From Kitasatospora sp. GAS204B (GTDB lineage Bacteria > Actinomycetota > Actinomycetes > Streptomycetales > Streptomycetaceae): a stretch of DNA of 64,000 nucleotides. The translations under genes and the position numbers were made by a program. Within the stretch, counting starts at the first letter, position 1, and each line of letters begins with the position of its first letter. Below the pieces are notes generated by a model, which saw only the letters and a list, made by a program, of their open reading frames with translations, did no database searches and was not told the origin of the DNA. The stretch lies in the NCBI RefSeq assembly GCF_029892155.1, contig NZ_JARZAG010000015.1, positions 124,001-188,000 of the forward strand. The letters are read 5' to 3'. Below are positions 8,124 through 17,673 of this stretch, in pieces.

Positions 8124-9293
8124 ATGCGACTGCTGCATACCTCCGACTGGCATCTGGGCCGCTCCTTCCACCGGGAGAGCCTGCACGACGCCCAACGCGC
8201 CTTCCTCGACCACTTGGTGGCCGTGGTCGAGGCGCACGACGTCGATGCCGTGCTGGTCGCCGGCGACGTCTACGACCGGGCGCTGCCGGGCCTGGAGGCG
8301 GTCGCGCTCTTCGACGAGGCGCTGCACCGGCTCGCCGACCTCGCCGTGCCGACGGTCTTCATCAGCGGCAACCACGACTCGGCCCGGCGCCTGGGTGTCG
8401 GCGCCGGGCTGATCGAGCGGGCCGGCATCCACCTGCGGACCGATCCCGACTCCTGCGCCACCCCGGTGCTGCTCGCCGACCGGCACGGCGAGGTCGCCGT
8501 CTACGGCCTGCCGTATCTGGAGCCGCTGCTGGTGCGCGAGCGGTTCGGCCTGCCGCGCGGCGGGCACGCGGCCGTGCTCGAAGCGGCGATGGACCAGGTC
8601 AGGGCTGATCTGGCGGTCCGCCCCACGGGCACCAGGGCGGTGGTGCTGGCGCACGCCTTCGTCACCGGCGGCGCGCCCAGCGACAGCGAGCGGGACATCG
8701 CGGTGGGCGGCGTGGCGAGCGTGCCCGCGAGCGTCTTCGACGGCGTGCACTACGCGGCGCTCGGCCACCTGCACGGCGCGCAGACCCTGGCCCCGCACCT
8801 GCGCTACAGCGGCTCCCCGCTCGCCTACTCCTTCTCCGAGGCCCGCCAGCGCAAGACCATGTGGCTGATCGACCTGGCCGCCGACGGCTCGGTGGCCGCC
8901 GAGCGGATCGACTGCCCGGTGCCGCGCCCGCTGGCCTGCCTGCGCGGCCCGCTGGAGCAGCTGCTCGGCGACCCCGAGCTGGCCGAGCACGAGCAGTCCT
9001 GGGTCCAGGTCACGCTGACCGACCCGGCCCGCCCGAGCGAGCCGATGGAGCGGCTGCGTCGCCGGTTCCCGCACACCCTGCAGCTGCTCTTCGAACCCGA
9101 GCGGGCACCCGACCAGAGCCCGGCCTCCTACGCCTCGCGGGTGCGCGGGCGCGCCGAACTGGAGGTGGCCGAGAGCTTCGTGCGCCATGTCCGCCCGGGC
9201 GTCGAGCTGGCACCGCGCGAGCGCGACTGGCTGCGCGACGGGTTCGAGCGGGTCCGCACCGACCAGGAGCAGCGGGCGGAGCTGCCCCGATGA
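8124..9293 (+). CDS. sbcD: SbcD exonuclease subunit (Mre11 family)
   Basis: 389 residues, the nuclease half of the SbcCD complex that opens hairpins and trims blocked DNA ends. All Mre11-type phosphoesterase motifs are visible in order: TSDWHLG near the start, GDVYDRALPG, GNHDSARRLG, AHAFVTGG and GHLHGAQ. The ATG at 8124 places TSDWHLG at residues 6-12 as in the family; a longer frame from 8079 adds an unlikely extension. The stop codon overlaps the sbcC start by 4 bases (ATGA), so the two are translationally coupled. Confidence 0.96.
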   Translation: MRLLHTSDWHLGRSFHRESLHDAQRAFLDHLVAVVEAHDVDAVLVAGDVYDRALPGLEAVALFDEALHRLADLAVPTVFISGNHDSARRLGVGAGLIERAGIHLRTDPDSCATPVLLADRHGEVAVYGLPYLEPLLVRERFGLPRGGHAAVLEAAMDQVRADLAVRPTGTRAVVLAHAFVTGGAPSDSERDIAVGGVASVPASVFDGVHYAALGHLHGAQTLAPHLRYSGSPLAYSFSEARQRKTMWLIDLAADGSVAAERIDCPVPRPLACLRGPLEQLLGDPELAEHEQSWVQVTLTDPARPSEPMERLRRRFPHTLQLLFEPERAPDQSPASYASRVRGRAELEVAESFVRHVRPGVELAPRERDWLRDGFERVRTDQEQRAELPR

Positions 9294-12200
9294 GACTGCA
9301 CCGGCTCTCCCTCACCGCCTTCGGCCCGTTCGCCGGCCGCCAGGAGGTGGATTTCGACGCGCTCGCGGCCGGCGGTCTCTTCCTGCTGCGGGGCGCCACC
9401 GGCGCGGGCAAGAGCAGCGTGCTCGACGCGGTCTGCTACGCCCTCTACGGCGAGTTGCCCGGCACCCGCCGGGCGAACCGGGTGCGCAGCGACCACGCCG
9501 ACCCGCAATGCCTGACCGAGGTCACCCTGGAGCTGACGCTGGGCGGCCGCCGCCTGGAGATCACCCGGCTGCCCGAGCAGCCGCGCCCGAAGAAGCGCGG
9601 CAGCGGCTGGACGATCGAGAAGGCGCAGACCCTGCTGCGCGAGTGGGCTGCGGACGGCGACCGGGGCGAGCCGGGCTGGCGGGCGGCCAGCAAGTCGCAC
9701 CAGGAGACCGGCGAGGAGATCCTGCGGCTGATCGGGATGAGTCGGGAGCAGTTCTGCCAGGTGGTGCTGCTGCCGCAGGGCGATTTCGCCCGCTTCCTGA
9801 AGGCCGACGCGACCCAGCGCGCCGAGCTGCTCGGCAAGCTCTTCGACACCGAGCGCTACCGCCGGCTGGAGGCCTGGCTCGGCGAGCGGCGCCGTGACCA
9901 CGAGACGGCGGTCCAGGCCGACCGGCGCCGGCTGCGCGAGCTGGTCAGCCGGATCGAGCAGGCGGCGGGTCCGGCGGCCCGCCCCGCCGCGGCGTTCCTG
10001 CCCGCCGAAGGCGAGGTGGGCACCGACGACGGCGCGCTCACCCAGGCGGCGCTCGGCTGGGCCGCCCTGCTGCGCACCGACGCCACCGAGTGGGCCCAGG
10101 TCAGCGCCTCGGCACTGACCTGGGCCGAGGCGCGCCAGCTGGCCGCCGAGCGCGAGTTGACGGTCCAACAGGAGCTGGCCGGCCGTCAGCAGCGTCACGC
10201 CGAGGCGCTGCGCCAGGCCACCGAGCTGGCCGCGACCCGGGAGCAGGAGGAGTCCGAGCAGCGCCGGCTGACGCTGGCCCAGGCCGCACTCGCGGTCGAG
10301 TCCGCACTGCGGGGGCGCCGCGCGGCGGCCATCGCCGACGAGGGGGCCCGGGCGGGCGAGGAGCGGAGCCGGCAGCGGCTCGCGGCGCTCTGGGATCCGG
10401 CGCAGGCCGTCGCCGCCCCCGTCGAGTTGCTGGCCAAGGTCGAGGGTGAGGTACGGGCCGCGATCGGCCGGCTGGAGTCCGCGGCCGCCGACGAGCGGCG
10501 CGGCACCGCGCTGGCGGCGGACCAGCGGCGCGAGGCCGCCGAGCTGCGCCAGGCCGAGGAACTGGCCCAGGAGGCCGAGCGCTGGCTGGCCGAGCAGCAA
10601 CTGGCCGCCGAGAGCCGGGCGCTGCGCGAGGAGACGGCGCGCGCCGCCGCCGCCCGGGCCGAGCAGCTGAGCGGCCGGCGCGAGGAGGCCGAGCACTGCC
10701 TGGCCGCCGCCCACCGGCGCGACGAGCTGCGGGCGGCCGGCGAGCGCGCCGAGCGCTCCCTGCTGAGCCTGCAGCGGGTCGCGCTCACCGCCCGCGAACA
10801 CACCCTGGACCTGCGGCAACGCCGGCTGGACGGGATGGCCGCCGAGCTGGCCGACCGGCTGCGCGCGGGCGAGGCCTGCCCGGTCTGCGGCGCGAGCGAG
10901 CACCCGGCGCCGGCCGCCCCCACCGCCGCACCGGTCCGCGCGGCCGACGAGCGGGCCGCGGTCGAGGCCCAGCAGCGCGCCGAGCACGAGGCCGCGGCGG
11001 CCGAGGAGGAGCTGACCGGGCTCCGGGTCGCGGCGGCCGCGGCCGAGGCGACCGCCGGCGAGGAGCTGGTCGCCGCGATCGGCGCACGCCTGGACGAGCT
11101 GACCCTCGCGCACCGCGCCGCGCTGCGCGGCGCCGAGGAGCTGACCGCGCTGCTGCAGGAGCGCGAGCGGCTGGAGCGCCAGCAGCAGCACTACAGCACC
11201 CAACTGCACGAGAACCGCGAGCGGGTGGCCGCCCGGACCGCCCGGCTGGAGAGGCTGGCCACCGAACGGACCGAGCTGGCCGAGCGGGTCGCCGAGGCGC
11301 GCGGCGACGCCCCGTCGGTGGCGGCCCGCGCCGAGCGGCTGGGCCGGCTCGCGGACGCCCTCGCCGGCACCGCCCAGGCAGCCAGGGCCGCCGAGCAGGC
11401 GGCGGCCCAGCTGCGCGAGGCCGAGCGGGAGTTGGCGCTGACCGCGCGCAACGCCGGCTTCGCGAGCCCGGATCAGGCAGCGGCGGCCGGGCTGCCCGCC
11501 GAACAGCTGGCGGCACTGCGCCACCGGCTGGCCGAGCGCGCCGCCCATCGCCGCGCCGTCCAGGACGAGTTGGCCCGCCCCGAGGCAGCGGCCGCCGCCG
11601 CGTTGCCGCCGGCCGACCCGCCGGGTGCGCAGCAGGCGCTGCGCCAGGCCGTCGCCGCGCTGCGCGGTGCGGCCGCCACCGAGCACGAGGCCCGTGAACG
11701 GCGCACCGCCCTGGCTGGGCTCGGGCAGCAGCTCGGCGGGCTGGCCACCGAGTTGGGCCCACGGCTGGCGACCTTCGGCGAGATCAGCCGGCTGGCCCAA
11801 CTGGCCGGCGGTACCAGCGGCGACAACCGCCTGAAGATGCGCCTGGAGTCCTACGTGCTGGCCGCCCGGCTGGAGCAGGTCGCGGCCGCGGCCAGTGCCC
11901 GCCTGGTCCGGATGTCCGGCGGCCGCTACACCCTGGTGCACAGCGACGAGCGGGGCCCGGGCAGCCGCCGCTCGGGCCTGTCCCTGCTGGTGGTCGACGC
12001 CTGGACCGGCACGGAACGGGACACCGCCACGCTCTCCGGCGGCGAGAGCTTCTTCGCCTCCCTGGCCCTGGCCCTGGGCCTGGCCGACGTGGTGACGGAC
12101 GAGGCGGGGGGCATGCCGCTGGACACCCTCTGCATCGACGAGGGCTTCGGCACCCTGGACGAGCAGGCCCTGGAGGAGGTGATGGACGTGCTGGACGGGC

Positions 12201-12334
12201 TGCGCGAGCGTGACCGCGCGGTCGGGATCGTCAGCCACGTCGCCGACCTGCGCCAGCGGATCCCGACCCAGCTGCTGGTCCGCAAGTCCCGCCACGGCTC
12301 GACCCTGCAGCTCACCGGGCCGGACGCGGCCTGA
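9290..12334 (+). CDS. sbcC: SbcC ATPase subunit (Rad50 family)
   Basis: 1,014 residues. Walker A is GATGAGKSS at 35-43; then come long Glu/Ala/Arg-rich coiled coils broken by the zinc hook CPVCG at about residue 530; the C-terminal half carries the ABC signature LSGGESFFASLALALGLAD (about 915) and Walker B CIDEGFGTLDE (about 948). This is the full Rad50-like layout for DNA-end tethering with SbcD. The start is the ATG overlapping the sbcD stop. Confidence 0.96.
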   Translation: MRLHRLSLTAFGPFAGRQEVDFDALAAGGLFLLRGATGAGKSSVLDAVCYALYGELPGTRRANRVRSDHADPQCLTEVTLELTLGGRRLEITRLPEQPRPKKRGSGWTIEKAQTLLREWAADGDRGEPGWRAASKSHQETGEEILRLIGMSREQFCQVVLLPQGDFARFLKADATQRAELLGKLFDTERYRRLEAWLGERRRDHETAVQADRRRLRELVSRIEQAAGPAARPAAAFLPAEGEVGTDDGALTQAALGWAALLRTDATEWAQVSASALTWAEARQLAAERELTVQQELAGRQQRHAEALRQATELAATREQEESEQRRLTLAQAALAVESALRGRRAAAIADEGARAGEERSRQRLAALWDPAQAVAAPVELLAKVEGEVRAAIGRLESAAADERRGTALAADQRREAAELRQAEELAQEAERWLAEQQLAAESRALREETARAAAARAEQLSGRREEAEHCLAAAHRRDELRAAGERAERSLLSLQRVALTAREHTLDLRQRRLDGMAAELADRLRAGEACPVCGASEHPAPAAPTAAPVRAADERAAVEAQQRAEHEAAAAEEELTGLRVAAAAAEATAGEELVAAIGARLDELTLAHRAALRGAEELTALLQERERLERQQQHYSTQLHENRERVAARTARLERLATERTELAERVAEARGDAPSVAARAERLGRLADALAGTAQAARAAEQAAAQLREAERELALTARNAGFASPDQAAAAGLPAEQLAALRHRLAERAAHRRAVQDELARPEAAAAAALPPADPPGAQQALRQAVAALRGAAATEHEARERRTALAGLGQQLGGLATELGPRLATFGEISRLAQLAGGTSGDNRLKMRLESYVLAARLEQVAAAASARLVRMSGGRYTLVHSDERGPGSRRSGLSLLVVDAWTGTERDTATLSGGESFFASLALALGLADVVTDEAGGMPLDTLCIDEGFGTLDEQALEEVMDVLDGLRERDRAVGIVSHVADLRQRIPTQLLVRKSRHGSTLQLTGPDAA

Positions 12335-12433
12335 CGCGACTCCCCGACCGGCCGGAGGTGCCCGCCTCGGACGGCGCGGATGACGCGAACGCCTCGGACG
12401 GCGCGGACGGCGCCCGCCGACTGCTGCTCGCCG

Positions 12434-12667
12434 TCAGCCCGAGCAGGCCCCGCGCTGCGCCTGCTGCCAGGCGCAGCGGGCGCACAGGGTGCTGCCCGGC
12501 GTACCCGCCGGGAACTCGGTGGGCTCGCCGCACAGGACGCAGTCCGCGCGGGGGCCGGCGGCCGGGTCGGCGGCGGCGAGGGCGATCAGGGTGGCGTCGG
12601 CCGCAGCCGGGGCAGCGCAGTAGGAGGTGTCGGTGCTCTCGCCGGCGTCGGTCATGCCACCCATCAT
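12434..12667 (-). CDS. Small putative zinc-ribbon protein
   Basis: 77 residues. The C-terminal half has two cysteine pairs, CVLCGE and LCARCAW, spaced like a zinc ribbon; the N-terminal half is Ala/Asp-rich and probably disordered. The ATG at 12667 overlaps the stop of the upstream YjbQ gene by 4 bases (ATGA), which suggests coupled translation; an internal ATG at 12655 is an alternative. No specific function can be assigned. Confidence 0.65.
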   Translation of the reverse strand: MMGGMTDAGESTDTSYCAAPAAADATLIALAAADPAAGPRADCVLCGEPTEFPAGTPGSTLCARCAWQQAQRGACSG

Positions 12668-13086
12668 CCCAGGAACGAGAGCCGCACCGTCCGGCGCGGG
12701 TTGTCGCGGTTGGTGTCGATCAGCACCACCGACTGCCAGATGCCGAGGGCCATCCGGCCGTCGATCACCGGCAACGTGGCGTGCGGGGCGACCAGGCCGG
12801 GCAGCACGTGGTCGCGACCGTGGCCGGGACTGCCGTGGCGGTGGCGCCAGCGGTCGTCGGCGGGCAACAGGTCGCGCAGCACGGCGAGCAGGTCGTCATC
12901 GCTGCCGGCGCCGGTCTCCAGCACCGCCACGCCGGCGGTGGCATGCGGGACGAACACGTTGAGCAGGCCGTCCCGGCCGGGCGCGACCTCAGCCAGGAAG
13001 TCCGCGCAGCGGTCGGTGATGTCCAGGGCGACCTCGCGGTCGCCGGTGGTGATCTCGAAGGTCCGGGTCTGGAAGGTGTCGGCCAT
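12664..13086 (-). CDS. YjbQ/UPF0047 family protein
   Basis: 140 residues, the usual length for the family. It contains the conserved HATAGV segment, GRDHVLPGLVAPHATLPVIDGRMALGIWQSVVLID and a final RTVRLSFLG. Members form small trimers; some have weak thiamine-phosphate synthase activity, but the physiological role is not settled. GGAGGA 7 bases before the ATG at 13086 decides the start over a longer frame. It is the first gene of a two-gene unit with the zinc-ribbon protein. Confidence 0.9.
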   Translation of the reverse strand: MADTFQTRTFEITTGDREVALDITDRCADFLAEVAPGRDGLLNVFVPHATAGVAVLETGAGSDDDLLAVLRDLLPADDRWRHRHGSPGHGRDHVLPGLVAPHATLPVIDGRMALGIWQSVVLIDTNRDNPRRTVRLSFLG

Positions 13087-13197
13087 GGCGCCATCCTCCG
13101 TCGCGGGCCGGGCCGGCGACAAGCGTGGTCGCCGACGGCGGGACAGGGATTCAACTCCCGTCGACGGCGCCCGGCGACCTGGCACCGGCCGGGTGAC

Positions 13198-13464
13198 CTA
13201 CCCCCGGCTGCCGAAGAGACTGCGCTTGAGTCGCCGCAGCGGGGCCAGCAGCAGCACCCGAGTGGTGCGGCGCGGCGCGGCATGCGGGCTCACGCCACGA
13301 GGCGTCAGCTCTCTTATCAGGCCGAGCGCCTCCGCGGTGTCGACCACGGGGACGGCAGGCGCGCCGAGTACGGACAGGTGGCGCTCGATGCGCCGCCCGG
13401 TCGTGCCCACGCCGCACTGAATGGCCGGCACGCGGGGCCTGTTCCGCACTTGCATCTGTTCCAT
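13198..13464 (-). CDS. Small hypothetical protein
   Basis: 88 residues beginning MEQMQVRNRPRVPAIQCGVG, ending in a basic tail (RRLKRSLFGSRG). GGGTGGGA lies about 6 bases before the ATG. No domain is recognised. The C-terminal half is Arg-rich and could be a GC-bias artefact, so the gene is only moderately supported. Confidence 0.4.
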   Translation of the reverse strand: MEQMQVRNRPRVPAIQCGVGTTGRRIERHLSVLGAPAVPVVDTAEALGLIRELTPRGVSPHAAPRRTTRVLLLAPLRRLKRSLFGSRG

Positions 13465-14260
13465 GATTTTCCCACCCCTACGAGGCGCCAGGGCCGTGAG
13501 GCGAAGACTATCCGTGAGAGACGGTCCTCACGCAACCGTCCTGGTGTTCAGTCACCGTATCGCGTGATGACAACTCACGTGGCATCAGGGACCCCTGGCT
13601 CGGTCACGACTGAGCATCGATAAGCGTCCGCGATCCGGGCAAACCACCCGATCCCGGTCGGCATTCGCCACGTCCACGTCACTTCCGCAGCGCCGACGAG
13701 GTTTCTGACGGGCCGTCGAACCCGTGCCCTGACGTGACGTCAGACCGACAGACCGTCAGATCGGCCGGACCGGCCGGACCGGCCGGACCAGCGAGCCTTC
13801 GGAACCGCCCACCCGAGCCCACCCGAGCCCACCCGAGCCGCGCCGGGACGCGCCGGGACGCGCCGGGCCGCACCCTGCCGCCCGGCGCGTCTCCAGGCCG
13901 GTCAGCTTTCGGAAACTGAATGCTCACGGGGGATTGACGCGCCCGTTATGTCCAAGCAGTATCTGTTCTGAGCCAGCACGAGTGGGCGGGATCACAGTAT
14001 TCTCACTCAAGGTTTCGACTGGTGAACATAGAGCTTCCACCACTTTCCTGGGTCCACTGTCCGGCCGCCCCGATGTCGCGGCGGCCCGGCTTCAGGCGGT
14101 GGAGGATCGGCGGCCGGCCGCTGAGGGTCGGCCAGGCCGCCAACGGCCGCCGGTGTCGCCGCTTTCGGCGCGGCACCGGCGCCCGTCGTGTCCGGCGTCG
14201 TGCCGTGACATGCCGGAAGCATTTCACCGCCGTGCCGGCGCGTTCCACGGCCTCGATAGA
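13465..14260. other. Intergenic stretch with short GC-rich tandem repeats
   Basis: No gene recognised in about 800 bases. At 13756-13790 the unit CCGGCCGGA repeats about four times; at 13810-13866 GAGCCCACCC and GCGCCGGGAC units repeat three times each. The open frames through it lack codon structure. Confidence 0.6.
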
Positions 14261-15307
14261 GTGACGGACGTGCCTCCCCTCCTCAGCATCGTCGTCCCCG
14301 TCCATGGCGTGGAGCAGTTCCTGCCGCGCTGCCTGGACTCGATCCTGGCCGGCCAGCGGAGCGAGGACTTCGAGGTGATCGCGGTCGACGACCGCTCCCC
14401 CGACGGCTGCGGCGCGATCCTGGACGACTACGCCGCCCGCGACCCGCGCCTGCGGGTGCTGCATCTCACCGAGAACCAGGGCCTGGGCGGCGCCCGGATC
14501 GCCGCGCTGCCCGAGGCGCGCGGCAGCTACCTCTGGTGCGTGGACAGCGACGACTGGCTTCCCGAGGGTGCTCTGGACGCCGTCCTCACCGAACTGCGCG
14601 CCGAGCGACCCGGCGAGCTGGACGTCCTGCTGACCGGCTTCAGCCACGTCTACCCGGACGACAGCACCGAGCCCAACCCCTGGCGCCACCTGCTGGCCGG
14701 CTCGCCGCTGGAGCGCCCCGAGGGCGCCACCCTGCGCGAGCACCCGGCGCTGCTGCGCACGGTGCTCTCGGTCTGGAACAAGATCTTCTACCGCGAGTAC
14801 CTGGACGGCCTGGACGTCTCCTTCGGCCGCGGCTTCTACGAGGACATCTCGGTCACCTACCCGGCCCTGCTGGCCGCCCGCCGCCTGCGCTACCTCGACC
14901 GCGACTGCTACAACTACCGCCGCGGCCGCCCCGGTGCGATCACCGCCACCGCCTCCGCCAAGCACGCCGACGCGTTCGCCCAGTACGAGGCGATCTTCGC
15001 CTTCCTGGACCGCCGCCCCGACCTCGCCGACCTGCGCGGCCTGGTCTTCGATCGGACCGTCCGGCAGGCGCTCACCATCTACGACACGCCCGGCCTGGTC
15101 CCCGCCGAGCTGCGCCGGGACTTCTTCCACCGGATCGCCGCGCACTTCGCCGCCCACCGCCCGCCCGGCTACCGCTACCCGGGCGGCGTGCAGGGCGTGC
15201 GGTACCGGCTCGCGGCCCGCGACGCACGCCTGGGCTACGACGAACTGCGCCGGGCGGGGCGGCTACCGCGCACCCTGAAGGCGAGCCTGCGCGGAAGCCG
15301 CGGCTGA
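14261..15307 (+). CDS. Family 2 glycosyltransferase
   Basis: About 348 residues with a GT-A fold. PLLSIVVPVHGVEQFLPRCL opens the nucleotide-binding half; VDDRSPDG and WCVDSDDW (the DXD-type metal motif) follow. The C-terminal third resembles the accessory part of wall polymer glycosyltransferases (VWNKIFYREYLD, YEDISVTYPALL). It probably transfers a sugar to a cell-surface glycan; donor and acceptor are unknown. A GTG at 14261 is chosen because homology starts four residues later; the ATG at 14210 is possible. It resembles the gene at 20482-21531. Confidence 0.85.
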   Translation: MTDVPPLLSIVVPVHGVEQFLPRCLDSILAGQRSEDFEVIAVDDRSPDGCGAILDDYAARDPRLRVLHLTENQGLGGARIAALPEARGSYLWCVDSDDWLPEGALDAVLTELRAERPGELDVLLTGFSHVYPDDSTEPNPWRHLLAGSPLERPEGATLREHPALLRTVLSVWNKIFYREYLDGLDVSFGRGFYEDISVTYPALLAARRLRYLDRDCYNYRRGRPGAITATASAKHADAFAQYEAIFAFLDRRPDLADLRGLVFDRTVRQALTIYDTPGLVPAELRRDFFHRIAAHFAAHRPPGYRYPGGVQGVRYRLAARDARLGYDELRRAGRLPRTLKASLRGSRG

Positions 15308-15322
15308 GAGCGGCCGAGCGTT

Positions 15323-16900
15323 TCAGGCCTCCCCCAACCCCGCCTCCTCCAGGTCCAGCGCGTGCTGCAGGGCCGCCCGGGTGGCCTCGGTGATCCGCCG
15401 GTCGGCGTACAGGCGGTGCAGCTCGCCGCTCTCCAGCGCGATCAGGTCGCGCCGCAGCCGGCGGTAGTCGAGCACGGTGGCCTCGTCCTCGGGCGGCTCC
15501 TCGTCCGAGAGCCGCATCCGGGCGTGGTCGAGGCGAGCCTCCAGGTCGCGTCGCATCCGCTCGGCCACCACCTCCTGGACCGCCTCGGCGTCCACCATCG
15601 ACTCCAACCGCTCCAGCGCGACCCGCAGCACCGCCTTGGCGGCCCGCGCCTCCTCCCGCGCGGTGGCCTCCGGCTCCAGCGCGATGCCGGAGGCCCGCAC
15701 CACCGGGGCCAGTGTGAAGCCCTGGACGATCAGGGTGCAGGCGACCACGGCGGTGGTGAGCACCAGGACCAGCTCGCGATAGGGCAGCGGGGCGCCGTCC
15801 GGACCCAGCAGCGGGATGGTCAGCGCCGCCGCCAGCGGCATCACGCCGCGGGTGCCGGCCCAGGTCATCACCGCCGGCACCCGCCAGTTGACCGGGGGAC
15901 CGCCGGCCGCGGCCCGGCGTCGTTGCAGGAACCAGGCCATCGGGAAGACCCAGATCAGCCGGATCAGCAGCACCGCCACGGCGATCAGCAGCGCCTGCCA
16001 GAACCAGCCGCCCTCGGCCGCGGTGAGGTCGTGCAGCAGCCCGGGCAGCTCCAGGCCGATGATCGCGAAGACCACGCTCTCCAGCATGAAGACCACCGTG
16101 CGGTAGACCGCGTGCACCTGGAGCCGGATCCGGGCGTTGGTCAGCCGGTGCCCCTGGGCGCCCAGCGCCACGCCGACGACCACCACGGCGGTGACTCCCG
16201 AGGTGTGCAGGTCCTCGGCCACCACGTACGCGGCGTACGGGGTGACCAGGGCGATCACGGTCTCCAGCACCGGGTCCTCGGTGCGGGCCCGGATCGCCGC
16301 GATTACGCCCGCCAGCAGGCCGCCGACCGCCGCGCCGCCACCGGCCAGCAGCAGGAACTCGCCGCCGGCGGCGGGCAGCGACAGGGCCCCGGCCGTGGTC
16401 GCCAGGCCGACCGCGACCTTGAAGAGCACCAGGCTGGTGGCGTCGTTGAAGAGGCTCTCGGACTGCACCAGGGTCTGCACCCGGGCGGGCAACGAGAGCT
16501 TGCGCCCGAGCGCGGTGACCGCGACCGGGTCGGTGGAGGCCAGCACGGCGCCCAGCACGAAGGCCATCGAGGACGGCAGCGGGGTGAGCCAGGCGGCTAT
16601 CGCGCCGACCGTGAAGGCGCCGGCCAGCACCAGGCCGAGGGCGAGCAGGGTGACGGGCCGCCAGACCGCCTTCAGCTCACGCCAGGAGATCTCCTCGGCG
16701 GAGGCGTAGAGCAGCGGCGGCAGCACCACCACGCTGATCACCTCGGGCGGCACCTGGAATCGCGGCATGAACGGCAGCAGGCCCGCCAGTACCCCGGCCA
16801 CCACCAGCAGCGAGGGCGCCGGGATGCTCCAGTGCCGGGCCCCGGTGGCGACCGCCGTGGCCAGCACCACGAGCAACAGGACCGTCGTGACTCCGCTCAC
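15323..16900 (-). CDS. CPA1-family Na+/H+ antiporter
   Basis: 525 residues with about a dozen membrane helices. The CPA1 core STDPVAVTALG (122-132) and the ion-binding FNDATSLVLF (151-160, Asn152-Asp153) are present, as is the late TWAGTRGVMPLAAAL segment. A hydrophilic C-terminal domain of about 120 residues, rich in Glu and Arg, would be cytoplasmic and regulatory. It should exchange protons for Na+ or K+ across the cell membrane. GGAGGA upstream supports the GTG at 16900. It lies tail-to-tail with the glycosyltransferase and divergent from the acyltransferase. Confidence 0.92.
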   Translation of the reverse strand: MSGVTTVLLLVVLATAVATGARHWSIPAPSLLVVAGVLAGLLPFMPRFQVPPEVISVVVLPPLLYASAEEISWRELKAVWRPVTLLALGLVLAGAFTVGAIAAWLTPLPSSMAFVLGAVLASTDPVAVTALGRKLSLPARVQTLVQSESLFNDATSLVLFKVAVGLATTAGALSLPAAGGEFLLLAGGGAAVGGLLAGVIAAIRARTEDPVLETVIALVTPYAAYVVAEDLHTSGVTAVVVVGVALGAQGHRLTNARIRLQVHAVYRTVVFMLESVVFAIIGLELPGLLHDLTAAEGGWFWQALLIAVAVLLIRLIWVFPMAWFLQRRRAAAGGPPVNWRVPAVMTWAGTRGVMPLAAALTIPLLGPDGAPLPYRELVLVLTTAVVACTLIVQGFTLAPVVRASGIALEPEATAREEARAAKAVLRVALERLESMVDAEAVQEVVAERMRRDLEARLDHARMRLSDEEPPEDEATVLDYRRLRRDLIALESGELHRLYADRRITEATRAALQHALDLEEAGLGEA

Positions 16901-17004
16901 CCTGCCGCGTCCTCCTGCCTAGCTGATGGTATGAAAGGTCATTCTAGAAAACGTGTCAGTCGGCGCCGGGACGGTCCAGGACCGGGTGCCCGGGGAGGGT
17001 CCGC

Positions 17005-17673
17005 ATGATCAAGATCGTCACCAAGCTCGTACTCAAGCCGCTCGCCAAGGCCGTCTACCGGCCGACCGTCGAGGGCCTGGAGAACGTGCCGCGCAAGGGT
17101 GGGGTGATCCTGGCCAGCAACCACCTGTCGTTCATCGACAGCGTGGTGATCCCGCTCACGGCACCACGTCCGATCAGCTTCCTGGCCAAGGCGGAATATT
17201 TCACCGGGACCGGCTTCAAGGGCCGGATGTCCCGGGCTTTCTTCAAGGCGATCGACGCCGTCCCGGTGCAGCGCGGCGAGATCCACCTCGCCCAGGCCGC
17301 GTTGAACGCCGCGCTGGAGATCCTGGAGGAGAAGAACGCCTTCGGGATCTACCCCGAGGGCACCCGCTCGCTGGACGGGCGGCTCTACCGGGGCAAGACG
17401 GGCGTCGCCTGGCTGGCGCTGACCGCGGGCGTCCCGGTGGTGCCGGTGGCGCTGGCGGGCACCGAGGAGATCCTGCCGGTGGGCAGGCGCCGGCCCCGGC
17501 TGCGCAAGGTGACGGTGCGCTTCGGTGAGCCGCTGGACTTCTCCGAGCTGCACGGCCAGGCCCGCTCGGCCAAGGTCCGCCGCCAGGTGACCGACCAGGT
17601 GATGGCCGCGATCCACGAGCTGTCCGGGCAGGAACTCGCCGAGGTCTACAACGAGTCGCCCAAGGCCGCCTGA
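17005..17673 (+). CDS. PlsC-type lysophospholipid acyltransferase
   Basis: 222 residues. The acyltransferase motif NHLSFID gives the catalytic His40 and Asp45; YPEGTRS at 116-122 binds the phosphate group, and VPVVPVALAGTEEI follows. It probably acylates lysophosphatidate or a related lipid at the membrane surface. GGAGGG 6 bases before the ATG supports the start. Its last 28 bases overlap the end of the convergent ABC transporter gene. Confidence 0.93.
   Translation: MIKIVTKLVLKPLAKAVYRPTVEGLENVPRKGGVILASNHLSFIDSVVIPLTAPRPISFLAKAEYFTGTGFKGRMSRAFFKAIDAVPVQRGEIHLAQAALNAALEILEEKNAFGIYPEGTRSLDGRLYRGKTGVAWLALTAGVPVVPVALAGTEEILPVGRRRPRLRKVTVRFGEPLDFSELHGQARSAKVRRQVTDQVMAAIHELSGQELAEVYNESPKAA

Noticed and set aside
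13135..13190. GGGATTCAACTCCCG resembling a tRNA T-arm
   Set aside because: No acceptor, D or anticodon stems fit on either strand; it is just a small hairpin upstream of the YjbQ gene.
15362..17008. Very long + strand open frame opposite the antiporter
   Set aside because: Antisense artefact of GC-rich codon bias (His/Gln/Arg-rich, no motif); the minus strand carries a clear antiporter.
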